The notes: generated by a model not told the origin, from the sequence alone. Shown: positions 1 through 7,987, counted from the first letter of the stretch. The stretch: DNA of 31,277 bases from Candidatus Saccharibacteria bacterium UBA6039 (GCA_002427805.1 DIZB01000026.1:1112-32388); one strand, 5' to 3'. Numbers and translations: made by a program.

Positions 1-916
1 AAGCTTTAACTGTGTAGGTAAACAAGACTTCTCTGTCACTGTTCTTGTATAGTTTCTTTGAAAGATGTGCCTGAATAATATCGACACCGCCAGCTCCCCA
101 CTTATGTCCGTCGCCACTTGCTTTGCCATTCTTTTTTTGATTCTGTTGCTCTTGTTCTTCATATATATGTGGAAGAAAAAGCTTTGTATACTCTTTTGCG
201 ACTTCTTCGGAGCTTCCACTAAAAATAATCTTACTTTCGTCGATTAGAATGGCTCGATCGCAGTACTCTCTTACGGCCGTCATGTCGTGACTTACGAATA
301 TAACGGTCTTCTTATCTTTTTTAAGCTTTTTGAAGTATTCAAAGCACTTCCTCTGAAAGTCAGCATCGCCAACAGCTAGCACTTCATCAATAAGTAGAAT
401 GTCTGATTCAGCGAGTATTGTAGCTACCGAGAAAGCAAGCCGTACTTGCATACCCGAAGAGTAATTCTTAAGTTTCTGATCCATAAATCGCTCAAGCTCG
501 GCAAACTCAACAATTGCGTCATATTTACTATTTACTTCCTTCTCTGAAAAGCCCATTAAAGCGCCGTTTAGGTATGCATTTTCACGCCCCGTGAGTTCGG
601 GGTTAAAACCAACGCCGAGTTCAATAAACGGAACAAGACGACCATTTATGCTCGTCTTTCCCGTTGTTGGCTGGTAAATACCAGCAATAATCTTGAGTAG
701 GGTGCTCTTTCCACTTCCGTTCCTGCCAACGATGCCAAAAAATTCTCCCTTTGGTATATCAAAAGAGATATCGTTCAAGGCATGCTGTACTTCAAACCTT
801 TTTCTATTTTTGTTAAACGGATTCACAAAGAGACTTTTAACACTATCGACTTTCTCGTGAGGCAATCGGAAGTCCTTGGATACGCCCTGGACACTTACGG
901 CTATATTGTCGGTCAT
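1..916 (-). CDS. ABC exporter ATP-binding protein, Wzt/TagH-like (C-terminus cut off by window edge)
   Basis: ATPase subunit of a polysaccharide or teichoic-acid ABC exporter, acting on the inner face of the membrane with the permease encoded just upstream. The frame is open from the ATG at 916 to the left edge (305 codons, no stop), so the 3' end is missing. Visible motifs: Walker A GRNGSGKST at residues 64-72, ABC signature YSSGMQ at 152-157, Walker B ILLIDE at 172-177 and the H-loop His near 209. The family normally ends the nucleotide-binding domain near residue 225-240. What follows here is an extra C-terminal region of at least 70 residues, as in Wzt/TagH proteins, where it can bind the glycan. 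The start codon shares one base with the TAA stop of the permease (TAATG), implying translational coupling. The substrate is inferred from the neighbouring nucleotide-sugar genes, not seen. Confidence 0.9.
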   Translation of the reverse strand, partial: MTDNIAVSVQGVSKDFRLPHEKVDSVKSLFVNPFNKNRKRFEVQHALNDISFDIPKGEFFGIVGRNGSGKSTLLKIIAGIYQPTTGKTSINGRLVPFIELGVGFNPELTGRENAYLNGALMGFSEKEVNSKYDAIVEFAELERFMDQKLKNYSSGMQVRLAFSVATILAESDILLIDEVLAVGDADFQRKCFEYFKKLKKDKKTVIFVSHDMTAVREYCDRAILIDESKIIFSGSSEEVAKEYTKLFLPHIYEEQEQQNQKKNGKASGDGHKWGAGGVDIIQAHLSKKLYKNSDREVLFTYTVKA

Positions 917-1767
917 TAGATTTCCTCCGCAAAGTTAGGTGAGCGCTTCTTGAAATAGATTATTGATATAGATGTAATAGCCAAAACAATGGCCAATGGG
1001 ATGAGTGAAGCAAATGGGTTATGGAACAGACTTGAAACCGTGATAGTCTCAGGTGTGATAATGGATGCTCGTACGTCTTGTATGATTTGTGCAACTGGAT
1101 TTAACAACATAATCTTCGCAATAATCGGTGAAGCAGTTACGACAAATGATATAGGATAAAGAATTGGTGTTGCATAGAATCCTGCCTGTAATACAACTTC
1201 CCATATATAATTAATATCCCTGAATCGTACATATAATGCGCTGAGCAGAAAAGCGATGCCAAGCCCGAAGATAAAGAGCTCCACGATAAGTGGAAATATC
1301 CACAAAGCTTCAAAGGTTAAAGATACACCATTAATAATCATAAATAAGCCAACTACCACAAGGTTGATGGAAAGATTAATCAGCGCAGATAACGAACCCG
1401 CAACAACAACCGCATATCTTGGAAAAGAGAGCTTCCTCAGTAAATCACCCTTGCCTACTATTGCCGAAAGGCCATTGTTCGTTACTTCGACAAAATAGTT
1501 CCATAGAATAACGCCTACCAAAAGGTAGACCGCATAGTGCGGAGTGCTCGATCCAATCTTCAAAAAGTGCACAAACACTACATACAAGATGGCAAATAAT
1601 GCCAGTGGTCGCAGAAGCGTCCAAACATAACCGAGCGCTGAGCCTTTATAGCGTAGTTTAAAATCAGTAATAACGAGCTGTTTTAAAAGAATTAAGGAAT
1701 AACGATATCGCGATTTAAAATTGTTGAAAGTCTTCACAATATGACTCATTATAGAGGTATCGGGCAC
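916..1767 (-). CDS. ABC-2 type polysaccharide export permease, Wzm/TagG-like
   Basis: Integral membrane permease, 283 aa, with about six hydrophobic segments (roughly residues 38-62, 72-95, 108-140, 150-178, 190-210, 250-268). It pairs with the ATPase downstream to export a lipid-linked glycan. A basic, amphipathic N-terminal segment before the first helix (FKLRYKGSALGYVWTLLRP) is typical of Wzm/TagG/RfbA-type permeases. The start is taken as GTG at 1767; an ATG at 1749 (seventh codon) is possible. A minus-strand TATAAC lies 10 nt upstream of the GTG, back to back with the -10 of the divergent gene. The stop overlaps the next start by one base. The family call is firm, the substrate is inferred. 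Confidence 0.88.
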   Translation of the reverse strand: MPDTSIMSHIVKTFNNFKSRYRYSLILLKQLVITDFKLRYKGSALGYVWTLLRPLALFAILYVVFVHFLKIGSSTPHYAVYLLVGVILWNYFVEVTNNGLSAIVGKGDLLRKLSFPRYAVVVAGSLSALINLSINLVVVGLFMIINGVSLTFEALWIFPLIVELFIFGLGIAFLLSALYVRFRDINYIWEVVLQAGFYATPILYPISFVVTASPIIAKIMLLNPVAQIIQDVRASIITPETITVSSLFHNPFASLIPLAIVLAITSISIIYFKKRSPNFAEEI

Positions 1768-1777
1768 CTAAATCAAT

Positions 1778-1785
1778 GTTATACT
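1778..1785. promoter_or_regulatory. Overlapping divergent -10 elements
   Basis: On the plus strand TGTTATACT (1777-1785) is an extended -10 ending 6 nt before the ATG at 1792. On the minus strand TATAAC (1783-1778) ends 10 nt before the GTG at 1767. Both candidate -10s share 1780-1783 within the 24-nt gap, so the two promoters would compete for the same bases. Motif evidence only. Confidence 0.5.
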
Positions 1786-1791
1786 AGATGA

Positions 1792-2736
1792 ATGAACAAG
1801 ACCGAAATCGTCGTCTCTGGCATTAATGGCTTCGTTGGTGAACACCTTGCAAGAGAGCTAAAGAGCATTGGACACATCGTACACGGCATAGGTCGAGAGC
1901 CTACGCCTAAAGGTGCTGTCGTTCATCTTTTAGATAAATATACACAATGTGATCTTATGGATCGCGAGTCTACAAATTTAATATCACTTGAAGGTGCATC
2001 GGCAATAATACACCTAGCCGGACTGGCTTCCGTGACGGATTCGTTTAAATTCCCCGAACGGTATATAAAAGATAATAGTACGATGACAGACAACCTACTG
2101 TCTTCTGGTCTTCAACAAGGTTTTTCTGGACGTGCAGTCATCATAAGCACTGGCGCTATCTACGATTCAAATCAAGCAATGCCACTCAAGGAAGACGCTA
2201 TAAAAACTCAAGGCTCACCCTACAGTATCGGGAAGATTGCAGCCGAAGAAACCGCGAAACAATACAAGGATCGAGGTTTAGATATAGTCATCGCTCGACC
2301 CTTTAATCATATTGGACCAGGTCAAGCGTCTGGCTTCCTCGTCTCGGATCTCTATGATCAAATTCTTGCGGCGAAGAATAGCGGACACTCAGTTATCTCT
2401 GTAGGAAATATAGCAACACGTCGAGATTTTACGGACGTAAGAGACATCGTAAAGGCATATAGCCTACTTGCCGACGCACCGACGCTCCAATATGATACGT
2501 ATAATATAGCGTCGGGGAATAGCTACTCGGGAGAAGATATTTTAAACAAACTGACTGCACTAATGGGTATTTCTGTGACTGCAGAAATTGACCCAAAAAG
2601 AGTACGTCCGACGGATGCGCCTGAAATTGTAGGTGATTCAAGTCGAATTCAAGATGAGTTAGGGTGGACGCCCTCTATATCACTTGAGCAAACAATTTCA
2701 GACTTCGTGGCGTGGAAAGAAGACTCAACTCTTTAA
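1792..2736 (+). CDS. NAD(P)-dependent sugar epimerase/reductase, GDP-6-deoxy-D-mannose reductase (Rmd)-like
   Basis: Extended short-chain dehydrogenase of 314 aa. The N-terminal Rossmann motif GINGFVG (residues 10-16) binds NAD(P). The catalytic pair is Y144/K148 in YSIGK, with S119/T120 just upstream in the usual Ser/Thr position. Family members reduce or epimerise nucleotide sugars; with gmd next door the best guess is reduction of GDP-4-keto-6-deoxy-D-mannose to GDP-D-rhamnose (Rmd). A related epimerase activity such as fucose synthesis is possible; sequence alone does not settle the product. The gene starts at an ATG only 6 nt after an extended -10, so the mRNA is probably leaderless. Its 3' end overlaps the convergent Nudix gene by 12 bp. 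Confidence 0.82.
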   Translation: MNKTEIVVSGINGFVGEHLARELKSIGHIVHGIGREPTPKGAVVHLLDKYTQCDLMDRESTNLISLEGASAIIHLAGLASVTDSFKFPERYIKDNSTMTDNLLSSGLQQGFSGRAVIISTGAIYDSNQAMPLKEDAIKTQGSPYSIGKIAAEETAKQYKDRGLDIVIARPFNHIGPGQASGFLVSDLYDQILAAKNSGHSVISVGNIATRRDFTDVRDIVKAYSLLADAPTLQYDTYNIASGNSYSGEDILNKLTALMGISVTAEIDPKRVRPTDAPEIVGDSSRIQDELGWTPSISLEQTISDFVAWKEDSTL

Positions 2737-3273
2737 AAACTCGGGAAGTGTTACAGCTAATGCTGCAACCGTGTAGGTTGTATTAAATTCACCTCCAAAA
2801 TCAGGCATATCGGCGGATATAAGGTTAACCATGCTAATAGATTCTGTTGGCTCATGAGAGACCTCTTGTATTTTCTGAGCGTTTTTTACACGAACAATAT
2901 AAAGAGTGTGGTCAAGTTTTGAAGGATACTCGTACATTGTCCTCACTAGTTCAACTTCATTAGAAGTATATCCAGTCTCTTCAAGCAACTCTTTTATCGC
3001 TGCCTGGATCGGTGATTCGTTCTCTTCAATACCACCAGAAGGGAGGTTTAAGATGACTTTATCAATGGCATACTTATATTCAAATTGGGTGATAAGCTTG
3101 CCCTCTGTGTCGGTGGCAACGATGACAACACCATCAGAAAGCGAGGCTACTGTATAATCGTCAAAAATGTCGCCGCTTGGAAGCTTCACCGTATCTTGAT
3201 ATACCTTCAGGAACTTCGTATCGATAAGAGTGTCCCTGGAGATTCTTTGCCAGTGCTCTGGTTTAATAACCAT
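2725..3273 (-). CDS. Nudix hydrolase (ADP-ribose/nucleotide-sugar pyrophosphatase type)
   Basis: 182 aa protein with a clear Nudix box at about residues 79-101: G, five residues, E, seven residues, then KELLEETGY. The usual REUXEE is KELLEE here, so the conserved Arg is replaced by Lys; the metal-binding Glu residues are kept. The fold and N-terminal layout (short beta-rich domain before the box) resemble ADP-ribose pyrophosphatases and GDP-mannose hydrolases. It starts 2 nt after the gmd stop, so it is co-transcribed and probably hydrolyses a nucleoside-diphosphate sugar or ADP-ribose. The exact substrate is not shown by the sequence. Confidence 0.85.
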   Translation of the reverse strand: MVIKPEHWQRISRDTLIDTKFLKVYQDTVKLPSGDIFDDYTVASLSDGVVIVATDTEGKLITQFEYKYAIDKVILNLPSGGIEENESPIQAAIKELLEETGYTSNEVELVRTMYEYPSKLDHTLYIVRVKNAQKIQEVSHEPTESISMVNLISADMPDFGGEFNTTYTVAALAVTLPEFLKS

Positions 3274-3275
3274 GT

Positions 3276-4274
3276 CTATAGCTTCGTTGATTCAATGGCG
3301 AGATCATGCTCAACCATGAGTTTGACAAGACCAGGAAAGTCAACATCACGTGTCCAGCCAAGTTCTTTTTCAGCCTTCGTAGGATCACCTAAAAGCACGT
3401 CTACCTCGGCAGGTCGCATAAATGCAGGGTTCTGCTTTACATACGGCTTCCAGTCGTCAATTCCCACTTCCTTAAATGCCAAATCAAGAAACTCCCCGAT
3501 TGAGTGTGTTTCACCGGTTGCAAGAACGTAGTCCTCGGGCTTATCTTGCTGAAGCATGAGCCACATACCCCTTACATAGTCACCTGCATAGCCCCAGTCA
3601 CGCTTTGGCCACAAATCACCAAGCTCCAAATCGTCCTGAAGACCAAGCTTAATACGAGCAACCGCATTTGTAATCTTACGTGTCACAAATTCAACGCCAC
3701 GTCGTTCGCCTTCATGGTTGAAGAGAATGCCCGAGACGGCAAACATGTCATAGCTCTCTCTATAGTTCTTTGTTATCCAATACCCGTACAGTTTTGCGAC
3801 ACCATAAGGACTGCGGGGATGAAAACTTGATTCTTCAGTATAGCCCTTCTCCGGACGATTATATTCAAGCCCTCCGAACATTTCTGATGTTGAGGCTTGG
3901 TAAAATTTTACTTTGTTTTCTGGGTCAGTTAAACGAATTGCCTCAAGCATGTTGAGGACACCTTTACCTGTTACGTCGTTAGTGAGTTGTGGGTCTTTAA
4001 AGGAGTAGCCAACATGACTGATCGCACCCAAATTATAAACTTCGTGTGGCCTTGCGACCTGCATGGCACGAATAAGAGACGACTGGTCGGTGAGGTCGGC
4101 ATCAAATAGAGTAACGTAAGGAAACTCAGACACAACCGCTTCTCGCCTTGGGTTATGCTGACCCCTTATAATTGCAAAAACTTCATATCCCTTTTCATGA
4201 AGGAATCCAGCAAGATGTCCACCGTCTTGTCCTGTAATCCCTGTAATTAATGCTCTTTTCTTCGCGTCAGCCAT
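3276..4274 (-). CDS. gmd: GDP-mannose 4,6-dehydratase
   Basis: Converts GDP-D-mannose to GDP-4-keto-6-deoxy-D-mannose in the cytoplasm, the entry step to GDP-fucose, GDP-rhamnose and related sugars. 332 aa, normal for the family. Seen: NADP-binding GITGQDG at residues 12-18, the active-site stretch STSEMFG (T129, E131), Y157/K161 in YGVAK, and the family motif FNHEGERRG followed by FVTRKIT. The start ATG at 4274 has an SD-like AGAGGA 7 nt upstream and a TATAAT -10 at 4299-4294, so this gene has a short leader, unlike several leaderless neighbours. The Nudix gene follows 2 nt downstream. The call is confident because the catalytic and loop motifs match. Confidence 0.93.
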   Translation of the reverse strand: MADAKKRALITGITGQDGGHLAGFLHEKGYEVFAIIRGQHNPRREAVVSEFPYVTLFDADLTDQSSLIRAMQVARPHEVYNLGAISHVGYSFKDPQLTNDVTGKGVLNMLEAIRLTDPENKVKFYQASTSEMFGGLEYNRPEKGYTEESSFHPRSPYGVAKLYGYWITKNYRESYDMFAVSGILFNHEGERRGVEFVTRKITNAVARIKLGLQDDLELGDLWPKRDWGYAGDYVRGMWLMLQQDKPEDYVLATGETHSIGEFLDLAFKEVGIDDWKPYVKQNPAFMRPAEVDVLLGDPTKAEKELGWTRDVDFPGLVKLMVEHDLAIESTKL

Positions 4275-4293
4275 CTATGATTCCTCTCGGTAT

Positions 4294-4299
4294 ATTATA
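4294..4299 (-). promoter_or_regulatory. gmd promoter -10
   Basis: Minus-strand TATAAT, 19 nt upstream of the gmd ATG. This leaves a leader of about a dozen bases carrying AGAGGA at 4287-4282. Confidence 0.55.
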
Positions 4300-4353
4300 A
4301 CTTCTAAGTCTTCGTCCATTATACATTGATTTATAACTCCACAAAACATCGTC

Positions 4354-4359
4354 TATAAT
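4354..4359 (+). promoter_or_regulatory. sucC promoter -10, probable leaderless start
   Basis: Consensus TATAAT ending exactly 7 nt before the GTG start at 4367, with a weak TTATAA at the -35 position (4331-4336, 17-bp spacer). There is no SD-like sequence between -10 and start, so transcription should begin at or next to the GTG. Confidence 0.6.
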
Positions 4360-4366
4360 TACTTCA

Positions 4367-5431
4367 GTGAAGTTATTAGAGTTTGAAGCAAAACAGATAC
4401 TAGCCGGGGCTCATATTGCAGTACCGGTTAGCACTGTTATCCGTAAAGGTGATCATCCGAGTTTGCAAACGCCCCTTGTTCTTAAATCTCAAGTTCCCAC
4501 AGGTGGAAGAGGTAAAGCTGGCGGTATAAAAGTTGTCGAACAAGAATCAGACATAGATAGTACGATTAATAATCTATTTCAACTATCAATCAAAGGATTT
4601 ACCCCCGCTGTTATTCTTGCTGAAGAGAAGCTCAACATTAAAAATGAATACTACCTTTCGCTCCTAATAGACAAACCGACAGCCGAAATACGCCTTGTTG
4701 CCAATAAAAATGGTGGCGTTGAGGTGGAAGATAACGGCCCAGCGACTTTTTTGAACACTGAGATCCACAAGAATAACTTTGAAGCAGTCGGGCAGCAACT
4801 CGCAGACCAATTCGACTTACAGTCTCAAGCATTCGCGCTACAGGATTTGGTAGAGAAATTATATACCTGTTTCGTGAGCAACGACGCCACATTACTCGAG
4901 ATTAACCCCTTAATTCTTACTACAGATAACGAGTTTGTGGCTGGTGATTGTAAGATGGAGCTCGATGATAACGCAGCTTTTAGACATAACTGGAATTTCG
5001 AGGAAAAGCCAGCTGAGGTTAACTTCGTAACCCTCGATGAAAATGGAACGGTGGCTACGATTGCTAATGGTGCGGGGCTCGCTATGGCAACAGTTGATGC
5101 CGTAGCCGAACGCGGAATGAGCCCTGCAAATTTCCTTGATATTGGCGGCGGGGCAAACACCGAGACGGTGCTTGCGGCATTTAAGCGAATTGTTGAATAC
5201 CCTTACGTAAAAGCAATCGTTATTAATATTTTTGCTGGCATCACACGCTGTGACGAAGTAGCAAAAGCAATCATAGCCGCAGAGAAACAAATTACTTCAC
5301 TGCCGCCACTATTCATTCGACTCAGTGGTACAAACTTTGATGAAGCCAAAATACTGCTTGATGGAGCAGATATTCCCCTGCTTGGCACACTAGAAGACTG
5401 TCTACAGGCAGCAAAACAGGTAGCACTATGA
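4367..5431 (+). CDS. sucC: Succinyl-CoA synthetase beta subunit
   Basis: ATP-grasp subunit that binds the nucleotide and carboxylate in succinate + CoA + NTP = succinyl-CoA + NDP + Pi. 354 aa, slightly shorter than the usual ~385. Seen: GGRGKAGG near residues 43-50, TLLEINPLI followed by GDCKMELDDNAAFRH (metal/nucleotide site), then the C-terminal CoA-ligase domain with GAGLAMATVD, FLDIGGGAN and the phosphate-binding RLSGTN near the end. The start is GTG, chosen because the TATAAT -10 lies 7 nt upstream and the alignment begins normally (KLLEFEAKQIL). It overlaps sucD by 4 nt (ATGA). ATP versus GTP preference cannot be read here. Confidence 0.9.
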   Translation: MKLLEFEAKQILAGAHIAVPVSTVIRKGDHPSLQTPLVLKSQVPTGGRGKAGGIKVVEQESDIDSTINNLFQLSIKGFTPAVILAEEKLNIKNEYYLSLLIDKPTAEIRLVANKNGGVEVEDNGPATFLNTEIHKNNFEAVGQQLADQFDLQSQAFALQDLVEKLYTCFVSNDATLLEINPLILTTDNEFVAGDCKMELDDNAAFRHNWNFEEKPAEVNFVTLDENGTVATIANGAGLAMATVDAVAERGMSPANFLDIGGGANTETVLAAFKRIVEYPYVKAIVINIFAGITRCDEVAKAIIAAEKQITSLPPLFIRLSGTNFDEAKILLDGADIPLLGTLEDCLQAAKQVAL

Positions 5432-6300
5432 GCCCAGAACTATTTAAAGCGACGAATGTTATAGTACAGGGCATTACGGGAAGTCATGGCCGATTTCAAA
5501 CCAAGGCAATGCTAACTGCCGGCACGACAATTATTGCTGGTACTTCTCCGGGTAAAGCAGGCGAAGTGGTTGAAGGCGTACCTGTTTATGCAACGATTGC
5601 GAATATTCAAAAAGATCATACAGTCGATATATCTGTCATTTTTGTGCCAGCTCCGTTTGCGAAGGACGCCATACTCGAAGCGATCACAGCCGAAGTGCCT
5701 TTGATTATCTGCATTACGGAAGGCATTCCAATTCATGATATGTTGCAAATAAAGCAACATTTAAAAAATTCAAAAAGCACTCTCGTTGGCCCAAACTCAC
5801 CAGGTGTTATGATACCTGGCGGCAACAAGCTCGGAATTATACCTGCAAACATGTCATTAGCTGGTCACACAGCCGTCGTCAGCCGTTCTGGCACACTTAC
5901 CTACGAAGTGATGGCTGGTTTGAGCGGCCGCGGCATAGGCCAAGCCTACGTGATTGGGATTGGCGGTGATCAAATTCGCGGTACGAGCTTTGTGGAGTGT
6001 TTTAAACTGTTTGAAAATGACCCACATGTTGACCAGATTATTATCATTGGCGAGATTGGTGGCACGGATGAACTTGCGCTGGCTGATTATATTAAAACGT
6101 CAGTATCAAAACCAATATTTGGCTACATCGCTGGCAAATATGCACCCACTGGTGTACAGCTAGGCCATGCTGGAGCAATACTTGGTAGTAGCGACGAGTC
6201 AGCGGCACACAAAAAGGAAGCTTTAACGCGCGCCGGAGCATCGATGTACGACTCAGTAACAGCACTCGTTCAAGGTGTTACAGATACCGTTCACCCCTAA
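5428..6300 (+). CDS. sucD: Succinyl-CoA synthetase alpha subunit
   Basis: Partner of the beta subunit; binds CoA and carries the phosphohistidine intermediate. 290 aa, normal length. Seen: N-terminal CoA-binding Rossmann motif GITGSHG (residues 15-21), GPNSPGV at 121-127, SRSGTLTYE at 152-160, GIGGD near 177-181 and the active-site GHAGAI with catalytic H247. The basic pair that usually precedes the His loop is replaced by VQL, a mild oddity. The ATGA overlap with sucC indicates a two-gene operon. No other TCA-cycle gene is visible in the window. A related CoA ligase such as malate-CoA ligase cannot be fully excluded. Confidence 0.9.
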   Translation: MSPELFKATNVIVQGITGSHGRFQTKAMLTAGTTIIAGTSPGKAGEVVEGVPVYATIANIQKDHTVDISVIFVPAPFAKDAILEAITAEVPLIICITEGIPIHDMLQIKQHLKNSKSTLVGPNSPGVMIPGGNKLGIIPANMSLAGHTAVVSRSGTLTYEVMAGLSGRGIGQAYVIGIGGDQIRGTSFVECFKLFENDPHVDQIIIIGEIGGTDELALADYIKTSVSKPIFGYIAGKYAPTGVQLGHAGAILGSSDESAAHKKEALTRAGASMYDSVTALVQGVTDTVHP

Positions 6301-6305
6301 AATCA

Positions 6306-6314
6306 TGCTATACT
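6306..6314 (+). promoter_or_regulatory. Extended -10 of GT2 gene, probable leaderless start
   Basis: TGCTATACT: a TGn extension plus TATACT, ending 7 nt before the ATG at 6322. It lies immediately after the sucD stop. There is no -35 match and no SD. Confidence 0.6.
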
Positions 6315-6321
6315 GAAGGCA

Positions 6322-7269
6322 ATGAAAAAAATCAGCATTTTGATCCCGGCATACAACGAAGAAGAGGTGCTTGAACAGCTCTATCAGCGTCTCGGCAAGC
6401 TTGCAAACGACAATAAAGGCTACGAATTTGAATTCCTATTTGTCAACGACGGTAGCCGCGACAAGACGATGCCAATGATCAAAGAATACGCCGATACTGA
6501 TGATCGTATCGCCTACGTTGATCTGTCGCGTAACTTCGGCAAAGAAATCGCCATGATTGCTGGCCTCGATTATGTGACTGGTGATGCGGTCGTCATCATC
6601 GATGCCGACTTGCAAGACCCACCAGAACTCATTCCAAAGATGATTGGCTATTGGGAAGAGGGTTACGACGACGTCTACGCCAAACGTAATAACCGTGAAG
6701 GTGAATCGTGGCTAAAAAAGACCACTTCAAAAATCTACTACCGCATGCTTCAAAAAGCCACGCACATTCAAATTCAACAAGATACAGGTGACTTCCGCCT
6801 GCTCGACCGTAAGTGTATCGAGGCCCTCAAGCAAATCCGCGAATCACAACGCTATACCAAGGGAATGTTTAGTTGGATTGGCTTCAAGAAAAAGGAAATT
6901 AGCTATAGCCGCAACCCGCGCGCAGCTGGTGTTACCAAATGGAACTACCCAAAGCTGATTAACTTCGCCATCGATGGTCTGACGTCGTTTACCACAGCAC
7001 CTCTTCGTATTTCATCATTCATGGGCTTTATTATTTCACTCGTGGCGTTTATCTATATCGTTGTCATTATCATCCGTACACTCGTCTACGGCGTGCAAGC
7101 AGCTGGTTATCCATCGATTATGGCCGTCGTGCTGTTTCTTGGTGGCGTACAGCTTCTTTCACTTGGTATCATCGGTGAATACATCGGTCGTATCTTTAAC
7201 GAGACAAAAGGTCGCCCACTCTACTTTACTCAGGACGTTCATAAAACTGTAGAAAAAAAGAAGCGCTAG
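6322..7269 (+). CDS. Polyprenyl-phosphate glycosyltransferase, GT2 family (DPM1/GtrB-like)
   Basis: Transfers a sugar from a nucleotide donor to undecaprenyl phosphate at the inner membrane face. 315 aa. The N-terminal GT-A domain has LIPAYNEEE (about 7-15), VNDGSRD and the metal-binding DADLQDPPE; QQDTGDFRLLDR is the conserved acceptor-side motif of this subfamily. Two C-terminal membrane helices lie at about 230-258 and 264-290, as in GtrB and YfdH-type enzymes. A GtrA-like protein is encoded convergently 1 nt away, which supports a GtrA/GtrB lipid-linked sugar system for glycan or protein decoration. The transferred sugar is unknown. Confidence 0.9.
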   Translation: MKKISILIPAYNEEEVLEQLYQRLGKLANDNKGYEFEFLFVNDGSRDKTMPMIKEYADTDDRIAYVDLSRNFGKEIAMIAGLDYVTGDAVVIIDADLQDPPELIPKMIGYWEEGYDDVYAKRNNREGESWLKKTTSKIYYRMLQKATHIQIQQDTGDFRLLDRKCIEALKQIRESQRYTKGMFSWIGFKKKEISYSRNPRAAGVTKWNYPKLINFAIDGLTSFTTAPLRISSFMGFIISLVAFIYIVVIIIRTLVYGVQAAGYPSIMAVVLFLGGVQLLSLGIIGEYIGRIFNETKGRPLYFTQDVHKTVEKKKR

Positions 7270-7270
7270 T

Positions 7271-7744
7271 TTACTCGAGTGACGCAATTACTTGATCGGT
7301 AACTGATTCTTTTTTAAAGATCACCTTATTGTACCACAGGAAATTCCATACAAATGTGACAGCAGTTGCAAAGATCTTTGGCCCAACAACTTTTGCAGTT
7401 GCCTCAAGTGGGCCAAATAAATGCCATAAGAACTCTGGAATCGTACTGACCATAGGTGTAATGAGGTAAATAACACCAGTCTGCAGAAACCAAAGGCCAA
7501 ATACCGTCACCGCAACAAATAAGGCGAAGCTTTTAAATGTCCACTTCTTTGACTTAAAAGTCAGCCGAGAATTAAGCAAATAACTACCGATAAGGGCCGC
7601 CGATGTGGCGATAACATTGGCTACAAGAATTGAATGCGTGAGGTTAAAGAAGATAACGTACAAGAACAAATCAAATAGCGTGTTGAATATGCCGATGAGG
7701 CTAAAGATAACAATTTTGAGGTCGCGTTTTTTGGCTTTGGACAC
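7271..7744 (-). CDS. GtrA-like flippase family membrane protein
   Basis: 157 aa with four predicted membrane helices (about 10-32, 36-56, 72-95, 122-146), the size and topology of GtrA-family proteins thought to flip polyprenyl-phosphate sugars. Conserved-looking features include the N-terminal GIFNTLFDLFLYVI helix and the C-terminal FVWNFLWYNKVIF, which matches the family's typical end. The start is GTG at 7744, with minus-strand TATTAT (7756-7751) ending 6 nt upstream, a candidate leaderless promoter. It is convergent with the GT2 gene, its likely functional partner. Confidence 0.85.
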   Translation of the reverse strand: MSKAKKRDLKIVIFSLIGIFNTLFDLFLYVIFFNLTHSILVANVIATSAALIGSYLLNSRLTFKSKKWTFKSFALFVAVTVFGLWFLQTGVIYLITPMVSTIPEFLWHLFGPLEATAKVVGPKIFATAVTFVWNFLWYNKVIFKKESVTDQVIASLE

Positions 7745-7868
7745 CGTTATATAATACCGGATATATAGTATTTATAAAAGTCCCACACACTCGCGCACCC
7801 GCCATTCAACCGCGATCACGAACTCACATTCAGCAACTCCACCTCCCCTGCCTTTGCTGAGTCTTGGC

Positions 7869-7916
7869 TTAAAAAGGGTCGGACCCTCAAAGCACGCAGG
7901 GTCCGACCCTTTTTAA
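7869..7916. repeat. Perfect 19-bp palindromic hairpin with GGTCGGACC core
   Basis: The left arm 7869-7887 and right arm 7898-7916 are exact reverse complements with a 10-nt loop. Each arm has an A/T end and a GGGTCGGACCC-type core that is itself palindromic, so alternative cruciforms are possible. The A-run on one side and T-run on the other would let it terminate in both directions, but it sits between divergent gene starts where no terminator is needed. A REP-like or mobile palindrome is a reasonable alternative. The core recurs at 30341-30353. Confidence 0.75.
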
Positions 7917-7978
7917 GGTAAAGTTAAGTTAGTAAGATAATTTTCAGATACTACGTGAATATGTACGTAAAGACTAAA

Positions 7979-7987
7979 TGATATACT
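7979..7987 (+). promoter_or_regulatory. Extended -10 of GT4 gene, probable leaderless start
   Basis: TGATATACT: a TGn extension plus TATACT (7982-7987), ending 7 nt before the ATG at 7995. No SD is present. Confidence 0.6.

Noticed and set aside
3085..3531. 148-codon plus-strand open frame antisense to the Nudix and gmd genes
   Set aside because: It lies opposite two confidently identified enzymes, has no start signals and no recognisable protein features.
4367..6300. ADP-forming acetyl-CoA synthetase
   Set aside because: The subunit order, sizes and motifs (SucC GDCKMELDDNAAFRH, SucD GHAGAI) fit succinyl-CoA synthetase better.
7869..7916. Ordinary intrinsic terminator
   Set aside because: Both flanking genes start, rather than end, next to this gap, so termination is not the obvious role, though it could block read-through.
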